Positions 10,230 to 19,531 of a DNA stretch of 64,000 nucleotides are shown here, in pieces (the stretch's first letter is position 1; the number at the start of each line of letters is the position of its first letter). The stretch covers positions 89,572 through 153,571 of the forward strand of contig CBFGXE010000003.1 in the NCBI GenBank assembly GCA_965652645.1, given 5' to 3'. This stretch comes from ZC4RG30 sp965652645. Lineage in GTDB: Bacteria > Pseudomonadota > Gammaproteobacteria > Steroidobacterales > Steroidobacteraceae. The position numbers were made by a program, and so were the translations under genes. Below the pieces are notes generated by a model. That model was not told the origin of the DNA. It saw only the letters and a program-made list of their open reading frames with translations, and did no database searches.

Positions 10230-11327
10230 ATGAAGAAGCCTCTGGTGAAAACGGCCATCGCGGCAGTGCTCATGGGGGGCATGTCTGCCCTCCATGCCGG
10301 CGCCGAAGTGGGCCAGTGGACCATCGGTGCTGGCGGCATGTGGACGGAGACCGATTCCGACCGTGGCGTGGGCGATGACTTCGGGTTCTATTACTCACTC
10401 GGCCTGGTGCTGACCGAGAAGTGGGACGTCGGCATCAATGCCTTCTCGGGCAACCATGATGACCTCGCGCCCGGCGCCACCTGGGACCGCGAGATCAAGG
10501 GCCTGACCATCGACTTCGCCCGCGTGTTCGATCGCGACCAGCGCGTCAGCCCCTACCTGCTGATGGGCGCCGGCATACTCGACCAGCATCGTCCCGACAC
10601 CGGCCCGAACAGCCAGGACAAGGAGGTGGCCGTCAAGCTGGGCGTCGGCGCCACCGCCGACCTGGTGCGCTTCGCCAACGACGCCAAGCTGCAGCTGAAG
10701 GGCGACGTGGCTGCGCGCGGCTCGATCGGCCGTGGCATCGTCGACACGGTGGCCACGCTGGGCCTGCAGCTGGCGCTGGGTTCGGTGGCCGCGCCGCCGC
10801 CACCGCCGCCTCCGCCGCCACCCCCGCCGCCGGCAGCGCCACCGCCGCCTCCGCCGCCGCCGCCGCCTCCGCCGCCGCCGCCGCCCCCGCCGCCTCCGCC
10901 CGACACGGATCGCGACGGCGTGGTCGACGCCAGCGACCGCTGCCCGGCCACGCCGGCCGGCGATCGGGTCGACGCGGCGGGCTGCAGCCTGACCATCCGG
11001 CTGGAGGTGTTGTTCGCGACCAATTCGGCCACGATCAACCCGTCCTCCTATCCGGAGCTGGACCGGGTGGTGACCTTCCTGCGCGAGACCTCGCCGTCGG
11101 CAACGGGCGTGATCGAAGGCCACACCGACAGCCAGGGTGCCGAGGAGTACAACCTCGACCTCTCGCGGCGGCGCGCAAACGCCGTGCTGAAGTACCTGGT
11201 GGATGCCGGGGTGCCGGCCTCGCGCCTCTCCGCGGAGGGCCACGGCGAGTCACAGCCGGTGGCCGACAACTCCACGGCGGAAGGCCGGGCCCAGAACCGC
11301 CGCGTGGTACTGCGCCGGACCAACTGA
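10230..11327 (+). CDS. OmpA-family outer-membrane protein with polyproline hinge
   Basis: 365 residues in four parts: a signal peptide (MKKPLVK then hydrophobic, ending near A-L-H-A-G-A); a beta-barrel-like region of about 165 residues; a proline hinge of 13 prolines, Ala-Ala and 21 prolines; one thrombospondin type 3-like calcium-binding repeat (D-T-D-R-D-G-V-V-D-A-S-D-R-C); and a C-terminal OmpA peptidoglycan-binding domain with G-H-T-D-S-Q-G, N-x-x-L-S-x-x-R-A and Q-N-R-R-V. The role is anchoring the outer membrane to peptidoglycan. GGGAG at 10217-10221 is the ribosome-binding site. A strong terminator follows at 11349. Confidence 0.93.
   Translation: MKKPLVKTAIAAVLMGGMSALHAGAEVGQWTIGAGGMWTETDSDRGVGDDFGFYYSLGLVLTEKWDVGINAFSGNHDDLAPGATWDREIKGLTIDFARVFDRDQRVSPYLLMGAGILDQHRPDTGPNSQDKEVAVKLGVGATADLVRFANDAKLQLKGDVAARGSIGRGIVDTVATLGLQLALGSVAAPPPPPPPPPPPPPAAPPPPPPPPPPPPPPPPPPPPPDTDRDGVVDASDRCPATPAGDRVDAAGCSLTIRLEVLFATNSATINPSSYPELDRVVTFLRETSPSATGVIEGHTDSQGAEEYNLDLSRRRANAVLKYLVDAGVPASRLSAEGHGESQPVADNSTAEGRAQNRRVVLRRTN
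10794..10901 (+). repeat. CCG/CCN trinucleotide tract (polyproline hinge)
   Basis: 36 consecutive codons that are all proline except an Ala-Ala pair at 10833-10838, built mostly of CCG with interspersed CCA, CCT and CCC. Length changes in units of three would keep the frame and alter the hinge between barrel and peptidoglycan-binding domain. Confidence 0.9.
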
Positions 11328-11348
11328 CCCTGTTCCGCGTGTGACACA

Positions 11349-11384
11349 GGCCCGGGACCTCGCGGTCCCGGGCCTTTTTTTTTT
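11349..11384 (+). terminator. Strong rho-independent terminator after the OmpA-like gene
   Basis: Perfect 11-bp stem (GGCCCGGGACC / GGTCCCGGGCC) with a TCGC loop, followed by ten consecutive T residues at 11375-11384. It lies 22 bp after the stop codon at 11327. Confidence 0.95.
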
Positions 11385-11593
11385 CGCACTGCCGCGATCC
11401 CGGCGGCACCATGGCCGGCCGGCACAAATCTCCGCCGCGCATCTGCCCGGAATTGCCCGGTTCTGTGCGCAAGTTCCTGATCCAAAGTGACTTAAGCGGC
11501 AAATTACGTCGTGTTAAGGTCAATCCGCCGGTGGATCCGGAGGCCCCCGCCTCCTGCCTGCCTGGCGGGGACAAGGCATCCAGGAGCATTGGA

Positions 11594-14500
11594 ATGATGA
11601 CTTTCCCCCGAGTTGTGTCCCCTCGCCCGGCCGGCGCCCTGCCATGGGCGGCCATGCTGCTGATGGCGGGCGGGAGTCTTGCCGCGGCCGCCGAAACGGG
11701 CGGACCCTTCGCCGCGGACGAGGCGCTGGAGGAACTCGAGGAAGTCGTCGTCACAGGCTCGCATGTGCGCCGCGATGCCTTCACCTCTCCCTCCCCGATC
11801 CAGGTGCTGGAACGCGAGTCGGCGGTGCTGGCCGGCATCGCCACCACCAGCGACGTGCTGCAGGGCTCCACGATTTCCGGTGGTGGCCAGCAGATGAACA
11901 GCTACTTCGGCAACTACGTGGTCGACGGCGGGCCCGGCGTGAACACGCTGGGCCTGCGCGGACTCGGACCCACACGCACGCTGGTGCTGCTCAATGGCCG
12001 TCGCCTCGCGCCTTCGGGCATGCGCGGCTCGGTTGGCGCGCCGGACCTGAACGTGCTGCCGTCCTCGGCGCTGATCGAGCGCATCGAGGTGCTGAAGGAT
12101 GGCGCATCCTCCACCTACGGATCCGATGCCGTGGCGGGCGTGGTGAACATCATCACGCGCGAGGGCTTCAACGGGCTGAATGCCACGGCACACCGCTCCT
12201 CCACCTTCGATGGCGGCGGCAACGAGACCGGATTCGCCCTGTCCGGCGGCATGAGCTCCGCGCGTGGCCACCTGCTGGGCAGCTTCGAGCTCTATGACCG
12301 CTCGCACCTGACGATCGGTGATCGCGACTGGTCGCGCTGTCCCACGCAGGTGCTGGTGGACCCGCTCACCGGCGAATACGTGCCTGGGGATTCCATCCTC
12401 AACGAAAACGGCACGCCGCGGTGTTTCCCCATCTCCACGCTCAGCGGCGTGTTCCCGGGCATCGCGCATGGCTATGTGGTGGCGCCGATCTGCGAACTGC
12501 CGGATTACACGCCCTGCGTGTTCGACCGGGCGGTGCCCGACAACACGGGCGCCGCGGACATCCCGGGCTGGCGCGGCGTGGACGACGTGGCCGAGCGCCC
12601 GGCCTTCGACCCGCGGCAGCTGCAGACTTCGCTGATCTCGCCCACGCGCAACTACACCGCCTTCCTCTCCGGCGCGCTGGACGCCGGCGTGATGGGCAAC
12701 GGCGAGCTGTATTTCGAGGCCCTGTACCACTACCGCGAATCCCGGCAGACCATCACCCGCCAGCTGCAGCTGGACTACCAGTCGGACGCAGACTTCAACC
12801 CGCATCCCTTCGTGCCCGCCACGCTGACGGCGCCCGGCGGCGGGCTGGACTGGGGCGGGGTGGCCATCAACCCGTTCGGCGACTTCGTCATCGCGCGTGC
12901 CTTCACCATCTTCGGCAACGACCGCCCGTCGCAGGAATCGAAGTTCGGCCGCCTGGTGACCGGACTGCGCGGTGACCTGGGCTTTGCCTCCGGCTGGCGC
13001 TACGACGTGAACCTGGCGCTGAACCGCTCGCGCGGCCGCTACACCATCGAGTCGGCGCTGCACGACCGCGTGTACAACTCCACCTACCTCGCCGAGGTGG
13101 CGGCGGATTTCGACGGCCCCACCCGCATGGGATTCGACGGCCTGACCTACACCTGCCAGGTGAACGTGGACGTGCCAGGCAGCGGCTGCGTGCCCGCTCC
13201 ACTGCTGGACGAGGACTTCCTGGCCAACAACATCCCGCAGGACTACCGCGACTACATCTGGCACGACATCACCGGGCACACCACGTACCGCGAGTCGACG
13301 GTGTCGGCCATCTTCGATGGCCCGCTGGCGACGCTGCCCTACGGCCGGCTGCGCGGCGCCATCGGCGCCGAGGCGCGCTGGATGAAGCTCAACGACGTGC
13401 CCTCGGTGCAGATGCAGAACCAGAACATCTACCAGCAGAGCAGCGCCGGCATCACCCGCGGCAAGGACAACGTGGCGGAGATCTTCGGCGAACTGGACAT
13501 CCCGCTGCTGGCCGGGCTGCCGGCGGCCGAGTCGCTGGCCCTGAACCTCTCGGCGCGCTACACCGACTATGACTCCTACGGCTCGGACACCACGTACAAG
13601 GTCGGCGCCGAATACCTGCCCACCAACTGGCTGCGGCTGCGCGCCACGCACGGCACCTCCTACCGCGCCCCGGCCATCTACGAGCAGTTCCTCGCGCCGA
13701 CTTCCGGCTTCCTGCCCTCGCAGGCCGACCCCTGCTACCAGTACGGGGACCTGCCGGATACCTCAACCACCTACATCAACTGCGCGTCGGAGGGCCTGGC
13801 CCCGGACTTCCTGCAGATGAACAGCGTGCAGGTGAATTCCGGCGGCGGCGCGGCGCTGGGGCTCAGGAGCGAGGAATCCACCGCCGACACCGCCGGCATC
13901 AGCCTGCAGCCGCGCCTGCCTGCCGGCGGCCCGCAGCTTTCGTTCGCCGTGGACTGGTGGCGCATCAAGGTGGACAACCAGGTGGTGCAGATCGGCGCCG
14001 ACAACCTGCTGAACTACTGCTATGCGGACCCGGACTTCCGCTCCGTCAGCGGCTATTGCGACTTCATCACCCGCGACAACAATGACGAGCTGGTGGTGGA
14101 TGACCTCTTCCGCAACATCGCTCGCCAGAAGGCCGAGGGACTGGACTTCAACCTGCGCGTGGAGCAGGCCTTCGGCCCGGGGCGCTTCGGCGCCGACCTG
14201 CGCGCCACGCGTTACCTGCACCAGACCAGCCAGATCGTGCCCGAGGGACCGGTGGATGAACTCAATGGCATCGTGACCATGCCCAAGCTCGTGGCCGACC
14301 TCGACCTGCGCTACGCCTGGGGCCGGTGGACCGCGTACTACGGCCTGGTGTACCTGGGCCGGCAGGACAGCAACGGCTGGCTCGGCGTGGACCCGGCGGT
14401 GGAACCGTTCGATTTCCGCATGGGCGCCTACCTGATGCACAACGCATCGGTGCGTTACACGGGCAGGGGCGACTGGAGCGTGGTGGTGGGCATCCGCAAC

Positions 14501-14629
14501 CTCACCGACGTGGCGCCGCGCACCCTCTCGCCCGGCGACACCACCACCCGCGTCGGCAACGCGCCGCTGTACAGCGGCTACGACTACTTCGGCCGCCGCG
14601 GCTTCGTGACGCTCAGCAAGAACTTCTAG
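11594..14629 (+). CDS. TonB-dependent outer-membrane receptor
   Basis: 1011-residue TonB-dependent transporter of the OAR/proteobacterial type. After a signal peptide (hydrophobic, ending L-A-A-A-A-E) comes a TonB-box-like segment E-E-V-V-V-T-G-S, then the plug with V-L-K-D-G-A-S-S-T-Y-G-S-D-A-V-A-G-V-V-N, then the 22-strand barrel ending in an aromatic residue (K-N-F). ATG 11594 is chosen for AGGAG at 11582-11586 and because it begins a proper signal peptide; an upstream in-frame start at 11411 would precede it with unlikely sequence. The substrate is unknown and no TonB/ExbB is nearby. Confidence 0.93.
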   Translation: MMTFPRVVSPRPAGALPWAAMLLMAGGSLAAAAETGGPFAADEALEELEEVVVTGSHVRRDAFTSPSPIQVLERESAVLAGIATTSDVLQGSTISGGGQQMNSYFGNYVVDGGPGVNTLGLRGLGPTRTLVLLNGRRLAPSGMRGSVGAPDLNVLPSSALIERIEVLKDGASSTYGSDAVAGVVNIITREGFNGLNATAHRSSTFDGGGNETGFALSGGMSSARGHLLGSFELYDRSHLTIGDRDWSRCPTQVLVDPLTGEYVPGDSILNENGTPRCFPISTLSGVFPGIAHGYVVAPICELPDYTPCVFDRAVPDNTGAADIPGWRGVDDVAERPAFDPRQLQTSLISPTRNYTAFLSGALDAGVMGNGELYFEALYHYRESRQTITRQLQLDYQSDADFNPHPFVPATLTAPGGGLDWGGVAINPFGDFVIARAFTIFGNDRPSQESKFGRLVTGLRGDLGFASGWRYDVNLALNRSRGRYTIESALHDRVYNSTYLAEVAADFDGPTRMGFDGLTYTCQVNVDVPGSGCVPAPLLDEDFLANNIPQDYRDYIWHDITGHTTYRESTVSAIFDGPLATLPYGRLRGAIGAEARWMKLNDVPSVQMQNQNIYQQSSAGITRGKDNVAEIFGELDIPLLAGLPAAESLALNLSARYTDYDSYGSDTTYKVGAEYLPTNWLRLRATHGTSYRAPAIYEQFLAPTSGFLPSQADPCYQYGDLPDTSTTYINCASEGLAPDFLQMNSVQVNSGGGAALGLRSEESTADTAGISLQPRLPAGGPQLSFAVDWWRIKVDNQVVQIGADNLLNYCYADPDFRSVSGYCDFITRDNNDELVVDDLFRNIARQKAEGLDFNLRVEQAFGPGRFGADLRATRYLHQTSQIVPEGPVDELNGIVTMPKLVADLDLRYAWGRWTAYYGLVYLGRQDSNGWLGVDPAVEPFDFRMGAYLMHNASVRYTGRGDWSVVVGIRNLTDVAPRTLSPGDTTTRVGNAPLYSGYDYFGRRGFVTLSKNF

Positions 14630-14641
14630 GCCAGGTACCGC

Positions 14642-15658
14642 CTACTGCCCGAGCTGCGCCACGACGAGGTCCACCTCGTCGGCGCTGCCGAGGACCACGC
14701 AGCTGCGCTGGTGGATCTCGCGCGGCTGAAGGTCGAGGATGCGCTGGCCAGGAGCGGCCAGCGCCTTGCCACCGGCCTGCTCCACCAGGAAGGCCATGGG
14801 ATTGGCCTCGTACATCAGCCTGAGCTTGCCGGCCGGCGCCTTCTTCGTCGGCGGATACATGAACACGCCGCCCTGGATCATGATGCGGTGTACGTCGGCC
14901 ACCATCGCGCCCACGTAGCGGCTGGAATAGCCGTTCTCCTGCGCCCAGTTCAGGTAACGCTGGTAACCCTCCGGCAGCGTGAGCCGGTTGCCCTCGTTGA
15001 GCGAATAGCACTTGTTGCGCTTCGGGATCTGCAGTCCCTCGGCCACGCGCACGAACGCGCCGATGGAAGGGTCGAGCACGAACATGTCCACGCCGCTGCC
15101 GATGGTCAGCAGCATCACGGTGGAGGAGCCGTAGAGCACGTAGCCGGCCGCCACCTGGCGCGTGCCCGGCTGCAGCAGCGAATCCTCGATGCGCGATGAG
15201 CGGCGGTCCTTGCGCAGGATGCTGAAGATGGTGCCGACGCCGCCGGCGATGTCGAGGTTCGAGGAACCGTCCAGCGGGTCGAACATCACGCAGTAGCGGG
15301 TTTCCCCGTCATTGCTGTCGCGCAGGATCACCGCCTGCTCGTTTTCCTCCGAGGCCACCACGGCCACGCCCTGCCGGCCGCCCAGGTTGCGCATCAGGAT
15401 GTCGTTGGCGATCACGTCGAGCTTCTGCTGCGTCTCCCCCTGCACGTTCTGCTCGCCCGCGCTGCCCAGCACGTCTTCCAGGCGTGCCCGGCGCACCTGC
15501 GCGGAGATCATCTTCGCCGAGATGGAGATCGCGGAGAGGATCCAGGACAGCGCGCCGGTGGCCTCCGGGAAGCGCGCCTGCTGCTGCAGGATGTGCGACT
15601 GGATGGTGACGATGGGGCGGATGCCGGCGCCTGCGGCCGGTGGGTAATTGGCGTCCAT
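14642..15658 (-). CDS. fbp: Fructose-1,6-bisphosphatase class 1
   Basis: 338-residue gluconeogenic phosphatase that hydrolyses fructose-1,6-bisphosphate to fructose-6-phosphate. Metal and substrate motifs are visible: A-S-E-E-N-E (catalytic acidic residues), the D-P-L-D-G-S-S-N-L-D motif that defines the class, and the C-terminal K-L-R-L-M-Y-E-A-N-P-M-A-F segment. Length matches E. coli Fbp (332). It is convergent with the TonB receptor (12 bp apart) and divergent from modB (39 bp). Confidence 0.97.
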   Translation of the reverse strand: MDANYPPAAGAGIRPIVTIQSHILQQQARFPEATGALSWILSAISISAKMISAQVRRARLEDVLGSAGEQNVQGETQQKLDVIANDILMRNLGGRQGVAVVASEENEQAVILRDSNDGETRYCVMFDPLDGSSNLDIAGGVGTIFSILRKDRRSSRIEDSLLQPGTRQVAAGYVLYGSSTVMLLTIGSGVDMFVLDPSIGAFVRVAEGLQIPKRNKCYSLNEGNRLTLPEGYQRYLNWAQENGYSSRYVGAMVADVHRIMIQGGVFMYPPTKKAPAGKLRLMYEANPMAFLVEQAGGKALAAPGQRILDLQPREIHQRSCVVLGSADEVDLVVAQLGQ

Positions 15659-15697
15659 CCGCCGATTATCGCCCTGTTCCGTTTATCCTTGCTGCCC

Positions 15698-16390
15698 ATG
15701 TGGCAATTTGGCGAGATGGAGCGCGAAGCGCTTGCCCTGAGCCTGGCCGTGGCCCTGCGCGCAGTTGCCATAAACCTGCTGCCGGCGGTGGTCATCGCCT
15801 GGCTGCTTACCCGACGCCGTTTTCCGGGCCGCATGCTGCTGGATGCCTTCGTGCACCTGCCGCTGGTGCTGCCCCCCGTGGTGGTGGGCTACCTGCTGCT
15901 GCTGCTGCTGGGCACGCGCGGCCCGGTGGGCGGCTGGCTGGACCGGACCTTCGACATCCAGCTCACCTTTTCCACCCTGGGCGCGGCGGTGGCCACGGCG
16001 GTGATGTCCTTCCCGCTGATGGTGCGCGCCATGCGCATCTCGCTGGAGAACGTGGACACGGGACTGGAAGAGGCGGCACGCACGCTGGGCGCCTCGCCCT
16101 GGCGACGTTTCCGCACCATCACGCTGCCCCTGATGCTGCCCGGCGTGCTGGCCGGCGCGATCACTGCCTTCGCCGCGGGACTGGGCGAGTTCGGCGCCGT
16201 GATCACCTTCGTGTCGAACATCCCCGGGGAGACGCGCACGCTGCCGCTGGCCCTGTACACGGCGCTGCAGTCACCCGACGGGGATGCCACGGCGGCGCGC
16301 CTGGCGGCGCTGTCGCTGGCGCTGGGACTGGCCGGCCTGCTGGCTTCCGAATGGCTGGCGCGGCACCTGCGCCGCTGGCTGGGCAAGTGA
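15698..16390 (+). CDS. modB: Molybdate ABC transporter permease
   Basis: 230-residue inner-membrane permease with about five membrane segments, matching E. coli ModB in length. The cytoplasmic EAA loop is present (L-E-E-A-A-R-T-L-G-A-S-P-W-R-R-F), where the ATPase docks. ATG 15698 (MWQFGEMER) is chosen over the longer frame that runs back into the divergent fbp gene. The adjoining modC starts one base after its stop. The binding protein gene modA, normally directly upstream, is absent from this position and from the rest of the window. Confidence 0.93.
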   Translation: MWQFGEMEREALALSLAVALRAVAINLLPAVVIAWLLTRRRFPGRMLLDAFVHLPLVLPPVVVGYLLLLLLGTRGPVGGWLDRTFDIQLTFSTLGAAVATAVMSFPLMVRAMRISLENVDTGLEEAARTLGASPWRRFRTITLPLMLPGVLAGAITAFAAGLGEFGAVITFVSNIPGETRTLPLALYTALQSPDGDATAARLAALSLALGLAGLLASEWLARHLRRWLGK

Positions 16391-16391
16391 C

Positions 16392-17474
16392 GTGCTGAAC
16401 GTTGCGCTGCAAGTGGCGCGCGGGCGTTTTGCACTGGATGCGCGCTTCGCCTCGCCCACGCCCGGCGTCACCGCCCTGTTCGGCCGCTCCGGCTGCGGCA
16501 AGACCACGCTGGTGAATGCGCTGGCGGGCCTGCTGCCCACGCGCGGCAGCATCGAGCTCGACGGGGAGACCTGGCTGGACAGCGCCCGCGGCATCGGCGT
16601 GCCGGCCGAGCGGCGTCGCATCGGCTATGTGTTCCAGGATGCGCGGCTGTTCCCGCACTACACAGTGCGCGGCAACCTGCTGTACGGCGCACCACAAGGT
16701 GGCGACGTGCGCAGGTTCGACGACGTGGTGGAGCTGCTGGGGCTGGCCGGCCTCCTGGCACGCCGTCCCGGCTCGCTGTCCGGCGGCGAGCGCCAGCGCG
16801 TGGCGCTGGGCCGTGCACTGCTTTCCGGGCCAAGGCTGCTGCTGCTGGATGAACCGCTCGCCTCGCTTGATGTGTCGCGTCGCGAGGAAGTGCTGCCTTA
16901 CCTGGAGCGCCTGCGCGACGCCTTCGCCATCCCGATGGTGTTCGTCAGCCACCAGTTCGACGAGGTGCTGCGCCTGGCCACGCACCTGGTCGTGCTGGAT
17001 GAAGGACGCGTGGTGGCTGCCGGCAGCATCGGCGCGGTGAGCCTGGAGCCGGCGCTGCGCGCCATCGTGGGCGTGGATGCCGTGGGCGCGGTGGTGGACG
17101 GCACGGTGGAAACCGTATCGCCCGACCAGGGCCTTTCAACGGTGCTGATCGGCGCCGACAGCCGCCTGTTCGTCAGCTCGTTGGCGCTGGTGCCTCGCCA
17201 GAAGGTGCGCCTGCAGCTGCTGGCGCGCGACCTGATCCTCGCCGTGGAGGAACCGCGCGGCCTGTCGGTGCGCAACCAGCTGCGCGGACAGGTGGTGTCC
17301 ATCACGCAGGATGGCGGCGCCTGCCTCATCGCGGTGGACATCGGCGGCGCCACGCTGCTGGCACGCATCAGCGCCGCGGCCACGCGCGAGCTGGCGCTGG
17401 CGCCGGGCAGGCCGGTGTGGGCACTGGTGAAGGCGGTGTCGTTCAGCGCGCACCCGCACGGCGTGGGCAGGTAG
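16392..17474 (+). CDS. modC: Molybdate ABC transporter ATP-binding protein
   Basis: 360-residue ATPase that drives ModB. It has Walker A G-R-S-G-C-G-K-T-T, the ModC-typical Y-V-F-Q-D-A-R-L-F-P-H-Y Q-loop segment, the signature L-S-G-G-E-R-Q-R, Walker B L-L-L-L-D-E-P-L, the H-loop S-H-Q, and a C-terminal TOBE/Mop region that binds oxyanion. The start is taken as GTG 16392 (residues M-L-N-V-A-L), one base after the modB stop; a longer ATG frame from 16284 reads through modB in another frame and does not resemble ModC. Confidence 0.94.
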   Translation: MLNVALQVARGRFALDARFASPTPGVTALFGRSGCGKTTLVNALAGLLPTRGSIELDGETWLDSARGIGVPAERRRIGYVFQDARLFPHYTVRGNLLYGAPQGGDVRRFDDVVELLGLAGLLARRPGSLSGGERQRVALGRALLSGPRLLLLDEPLASLDVSRREEVLPYLERLRDAFAIPMVFVSHQFDEVLRLATHLVVLDEGRVVAAGSIGAVSLEPALRAIVGVDAVGAVVDGTVETVSPDQGLSTVLIGADSRLFVSSLALVPRQKVRLQLLARDLILAVEEPRGLSVRNQLRGQVVSITQDGGACLIAVDIGGATLLARISAAATRELALAPGRPVWALVKAVSFSAHPHGVGR

Positions 17475-17492
17475 CCGCACCCGCGCCACGGC

Positions 17493-18809
17493 TCACGCGC
17501 CGCGCTGGACCTCGCCGGCATGCAGCCCCTGCGCGCTGCGCGGCTGCACCAGCAGCTTGTCGATGACCAGCCCGTCCATGTCCACCACCTCGATCGACAG
17601 GTCGCGCCAGGCCAGCTTCTCGCCGGGCACCGGCAGCCGGCCCAGGTGCCAGAGCACGAAGCCGGCCATGGTGTTGTAGTTGTCGCCGCGCGCCAGGTCC
17701 TTGCGGGCCAGCGCACGCTCGACCTCGTGGATGGACAGGTGGCCGTCGATCAGCCAGCTGCCGTCCTCGCGCGGCACCGCACCGGCTGCGTCGCGGCTGC
17801 CCATGTCCGGCAGGTCGCCGGCAATGGCCTTGAGGATGTCGGCCGGCGTGACCAGCCCCTCGATGCCGCCGTATTCATTGGTCACCACGCCAAGGTGCAC
17901 GCTGGATCGGCGGAAGGTCTCCAGCAGCTTGAACACCGAGATGCTCTCGGGCACGTGCAGCGGCGGCTGCACGTCGGCGTCGAGGTCGAGGTGGCCGCGC
18001 CGCAGGGCCTCGCCCAGGTTCGCCAGCGACACCACGCCGATCAGCTGCTCGAGCTCCCCGCGGCAAAGCAGGAAGCGCGCATGGCCGCTGCGGCGCGCCT
18101 CATCCCAAAGCGTGGCCACCGGCTCGCCGGCATCCAGCCAGAGGATGTCGCCACGCGGCACCATGATGGAGCCGATGCTGCGGTCGGCCAGGCGCAGCAC
18201 CGAGTCGATCATCTCGGCCTCGTGCCGGTGCAGCGCGCCGGTCTGCATGCCCTCGGTGGCCAGCGCGCGCACGTCATCATCGGTGACTTCCGACTGGCGT
18301 GATTCCGCAGGCACCAGCTTCAGCAGCGCGTTGGTGGATCGCTGCAGCAGCCACACCAGCGGCGCGCCGAAGCGCGCGATGACCTGCATGGGAATGGCCA
18401 CCAGCACGGCCCAGCGGTCGGCATAGGCCAGCGCCAGGCGCTTGGGCACCAGCTCGCCGAGCACGATGGAGAAATACGTCATCACCACCACGATCAGGCC
18501 GTAGGCCAGTTCCTCGGCATAGGGCTCCATGCGCGGTTCCAGCGAGGTGAACCACGCCGCCAGTCCGGCCGAATAGGCCGCGCCGCTGTACACGCCGGTG
18601 AGGATGCCCACCAGGGTGATGCCCACCTGCACCGAGGAAAGCAGTCGCGTGGGATCGGACAGCAGGATGAGCGCGGCCTTTGCGCCGCGATGCCCCGACT
18701 CGGCCAGGGCCTTCAACCGCGAGCGGCGCGCGGAGACCAGCGCCAGTTCGGCGGAGGCGAACAATCCGTTCAGGACGATGAGGCCGAAGATGACCGCGGC
18801 AGCGCGCAT
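17493..18809 (-). CDS. CNNM/CorC-type transporter-associated protein (DUF21, CBS pair, CorC_HlyC)
   Basis: 438 residues: an N-terminal DUF21 membrane domain with three or four hydrophobic segments, a cytoplasmic CBS pair around residues 210-340, and a C-terminal CorC_HlyC (FAD-binding-like) domain with D-G-x-x-I-D-G and a late V-V-D-M-D-G-L-V-I-D-K strand. E. coli relatives YtfL/PaeA and YfjD handle cations or polyamines; older annotations call the family hemolysin. The substrate here is unknown. Convergent with modC, divergent from yciH. Confidence 0.9.
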   Translation of the reverse strand: MRAAAVIFGLIVLNGLFASAELALVSARRSRLKALAESGHRGAKAALILLSDPTRLLSSVQVGITLVGILTGVYSGAAYSAGLAAWFTSLEPRMEPYAEELAYGLIVVVMTYFSIVLGELVPKRLALAYADRWAVLVAIPMQVIARFGAPLVWLLQRSTNALLKLVPAESRQSEVTDDDVRALATEGMQTGALHRHEAEMIDSVLRLADRSIGSIMVPRGDILWLDAGEPVATLWDEARRSGHARFLLCRGELEQLIGVVSLANLGEALRRGHLDLDADVQPPLHVPESISVFKLLETFRRSSVHLGVVTNEYGGIEGLVTPADILKAIAGDLPDMGSRDAAGAVPREDGSWLIDGHLSIHEVERALARKDLARGDNYNTMAGFVLWHLGRLPVPGEKLAWRDLSIEVVDMDGLVIDKLLVQPRSAQGLHAGEVQRGA

Positions 18810-18887
18810 CTAGGGGTGCGGTATTTCCATGCGAGCTGGCATCATAGCGCGCTTTCCGGCCCGTATTTCCGCAACGCAGCGCCCATC

Positions 18888-19208
18888 ATGAAAACCGTGC
18901 ACACCTTCCGCGGCGTGGTGATGAACAAGCCCGTGAAACAGCCGCAGTCAAAGCCCGCCAGCACCGGGCCGGCGAAAATCCGCGTGTCGCGCGAGACGGC
19001 CGGACGCGGCGGCAAGGGCGTTACCGTCATCACGGGCCTGCCGCTGGCCGGAGAGGCCCTGGAGGCGCTGGCGGCACAGCTGAAGCGCTCCTGCGGAGCG
19101 GGCGGTGCGGCCCGGGGAGACCGCATCGAAATCCAGGGCGAACACCGTGACCGGCTCGTGGCTGAACTGGTGCGACTGGGCTACGATGCAAAACGCGCCG
19201 GAGGTTGA
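18888..19208 (+). CDS. yciH: Translation initiation factor Sui1/YciH (eIF1-like)
   Basis: 106-residue protein of the bacterial eIF1/SUI1 family. It shows R-x-x-R-E-T-A-G-R-G-G-K-G-V-T-V-I-T-G, K-R-S-C-G-A-G-G-A and I-E-I-Q-G-E-H-R-D, matching E. coli YciH in order and length. YciH can discriminate against aberrant initiation complexes and represses translation under stress in E. coli. ATG 18888 gives a leader of normal length; ATG 18921 is an alternative. Confidence 0.92.
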   Translation: MKTVHTFRGVVMNKPVKQPQSKPASTGPAKIRVSRETAGRGGKGVTVITGLPLAGEALEALAAQLKRSCGAGGAARGDRIEIQGEHRDRLVAELVRLGYDAKRAGG

Positions 19209-19230
19209 CGCGCTGCCCCGGGAGACCGCC

Positions 19231-19506
19231 ATGTCCGCAAGAGTCCTGCCTGCCGCCCTGCTCGCCGCTGCCCTGCTGGGCCTCGGGGCCTGCGCCGCGC
19301 AGCCGGCTGCGCCACTGGCCGCCAACGACAACGCGGCCCCCGACCACGACAACTGCACACCCACCGGTTCGCGCATCCGCTCGCGCGACGGCGACTGCAC
19401 GCCCAAGGGTTATCCCTTCCGCAGCTATTCAGCCGAAGAGCTGCAGAACACCGGCCAGATCAGCCTCGGTGAAGCGCTGCGGCAGATAGACCCGGCCTTC
19501 CGGTAG
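19231..19506 (+). CDS. Small hypothetical lipoprotein
   Basis: 91 residues. A signal peptide rich in Leu/Ala ends in lipobox L-G-A-C, so it is predicted to be a lipoprotein. The mature part has a pair of similar segments, C-T-P-T-G-S-R-I-R-S-R and C-T-P-K-G-Y-P-F-R-S, followed by a short tail with S-A-E-E-L-Q-N-T-G. The repeated C-T-P-x-G with basic residues suggests a disulfide-bonded loop. Function not recognised. ATG 19231 is chosen because it starts the signal peptide; GGGAG lies about 8 nt upstream. Confidence 0.75.
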   Translation: MSARVLPAALLAAALLGLGACAAQPAAPLAANDNAAPDHDNCTPTGSRIRSRDGDCTPKGYPFRSYSAEELQNTGQISLGEALRQIDPAFR

Positions 19507-19531
19507 CCAACACCGCGGGCGCGGCGGGAGT

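Noticed and set aside
10395..11243. Arg- and Gly-rich frames antisense to the OmpA-like gene
   Set aside because: They are reverse translations of the CCG tract; no start or domain support.
15659..15697. A molybdenum cofactor riboswitch upstream of modB
   Set aside because: Only 39 bp separate modB from the divergent fbp start, too short for that RNA.
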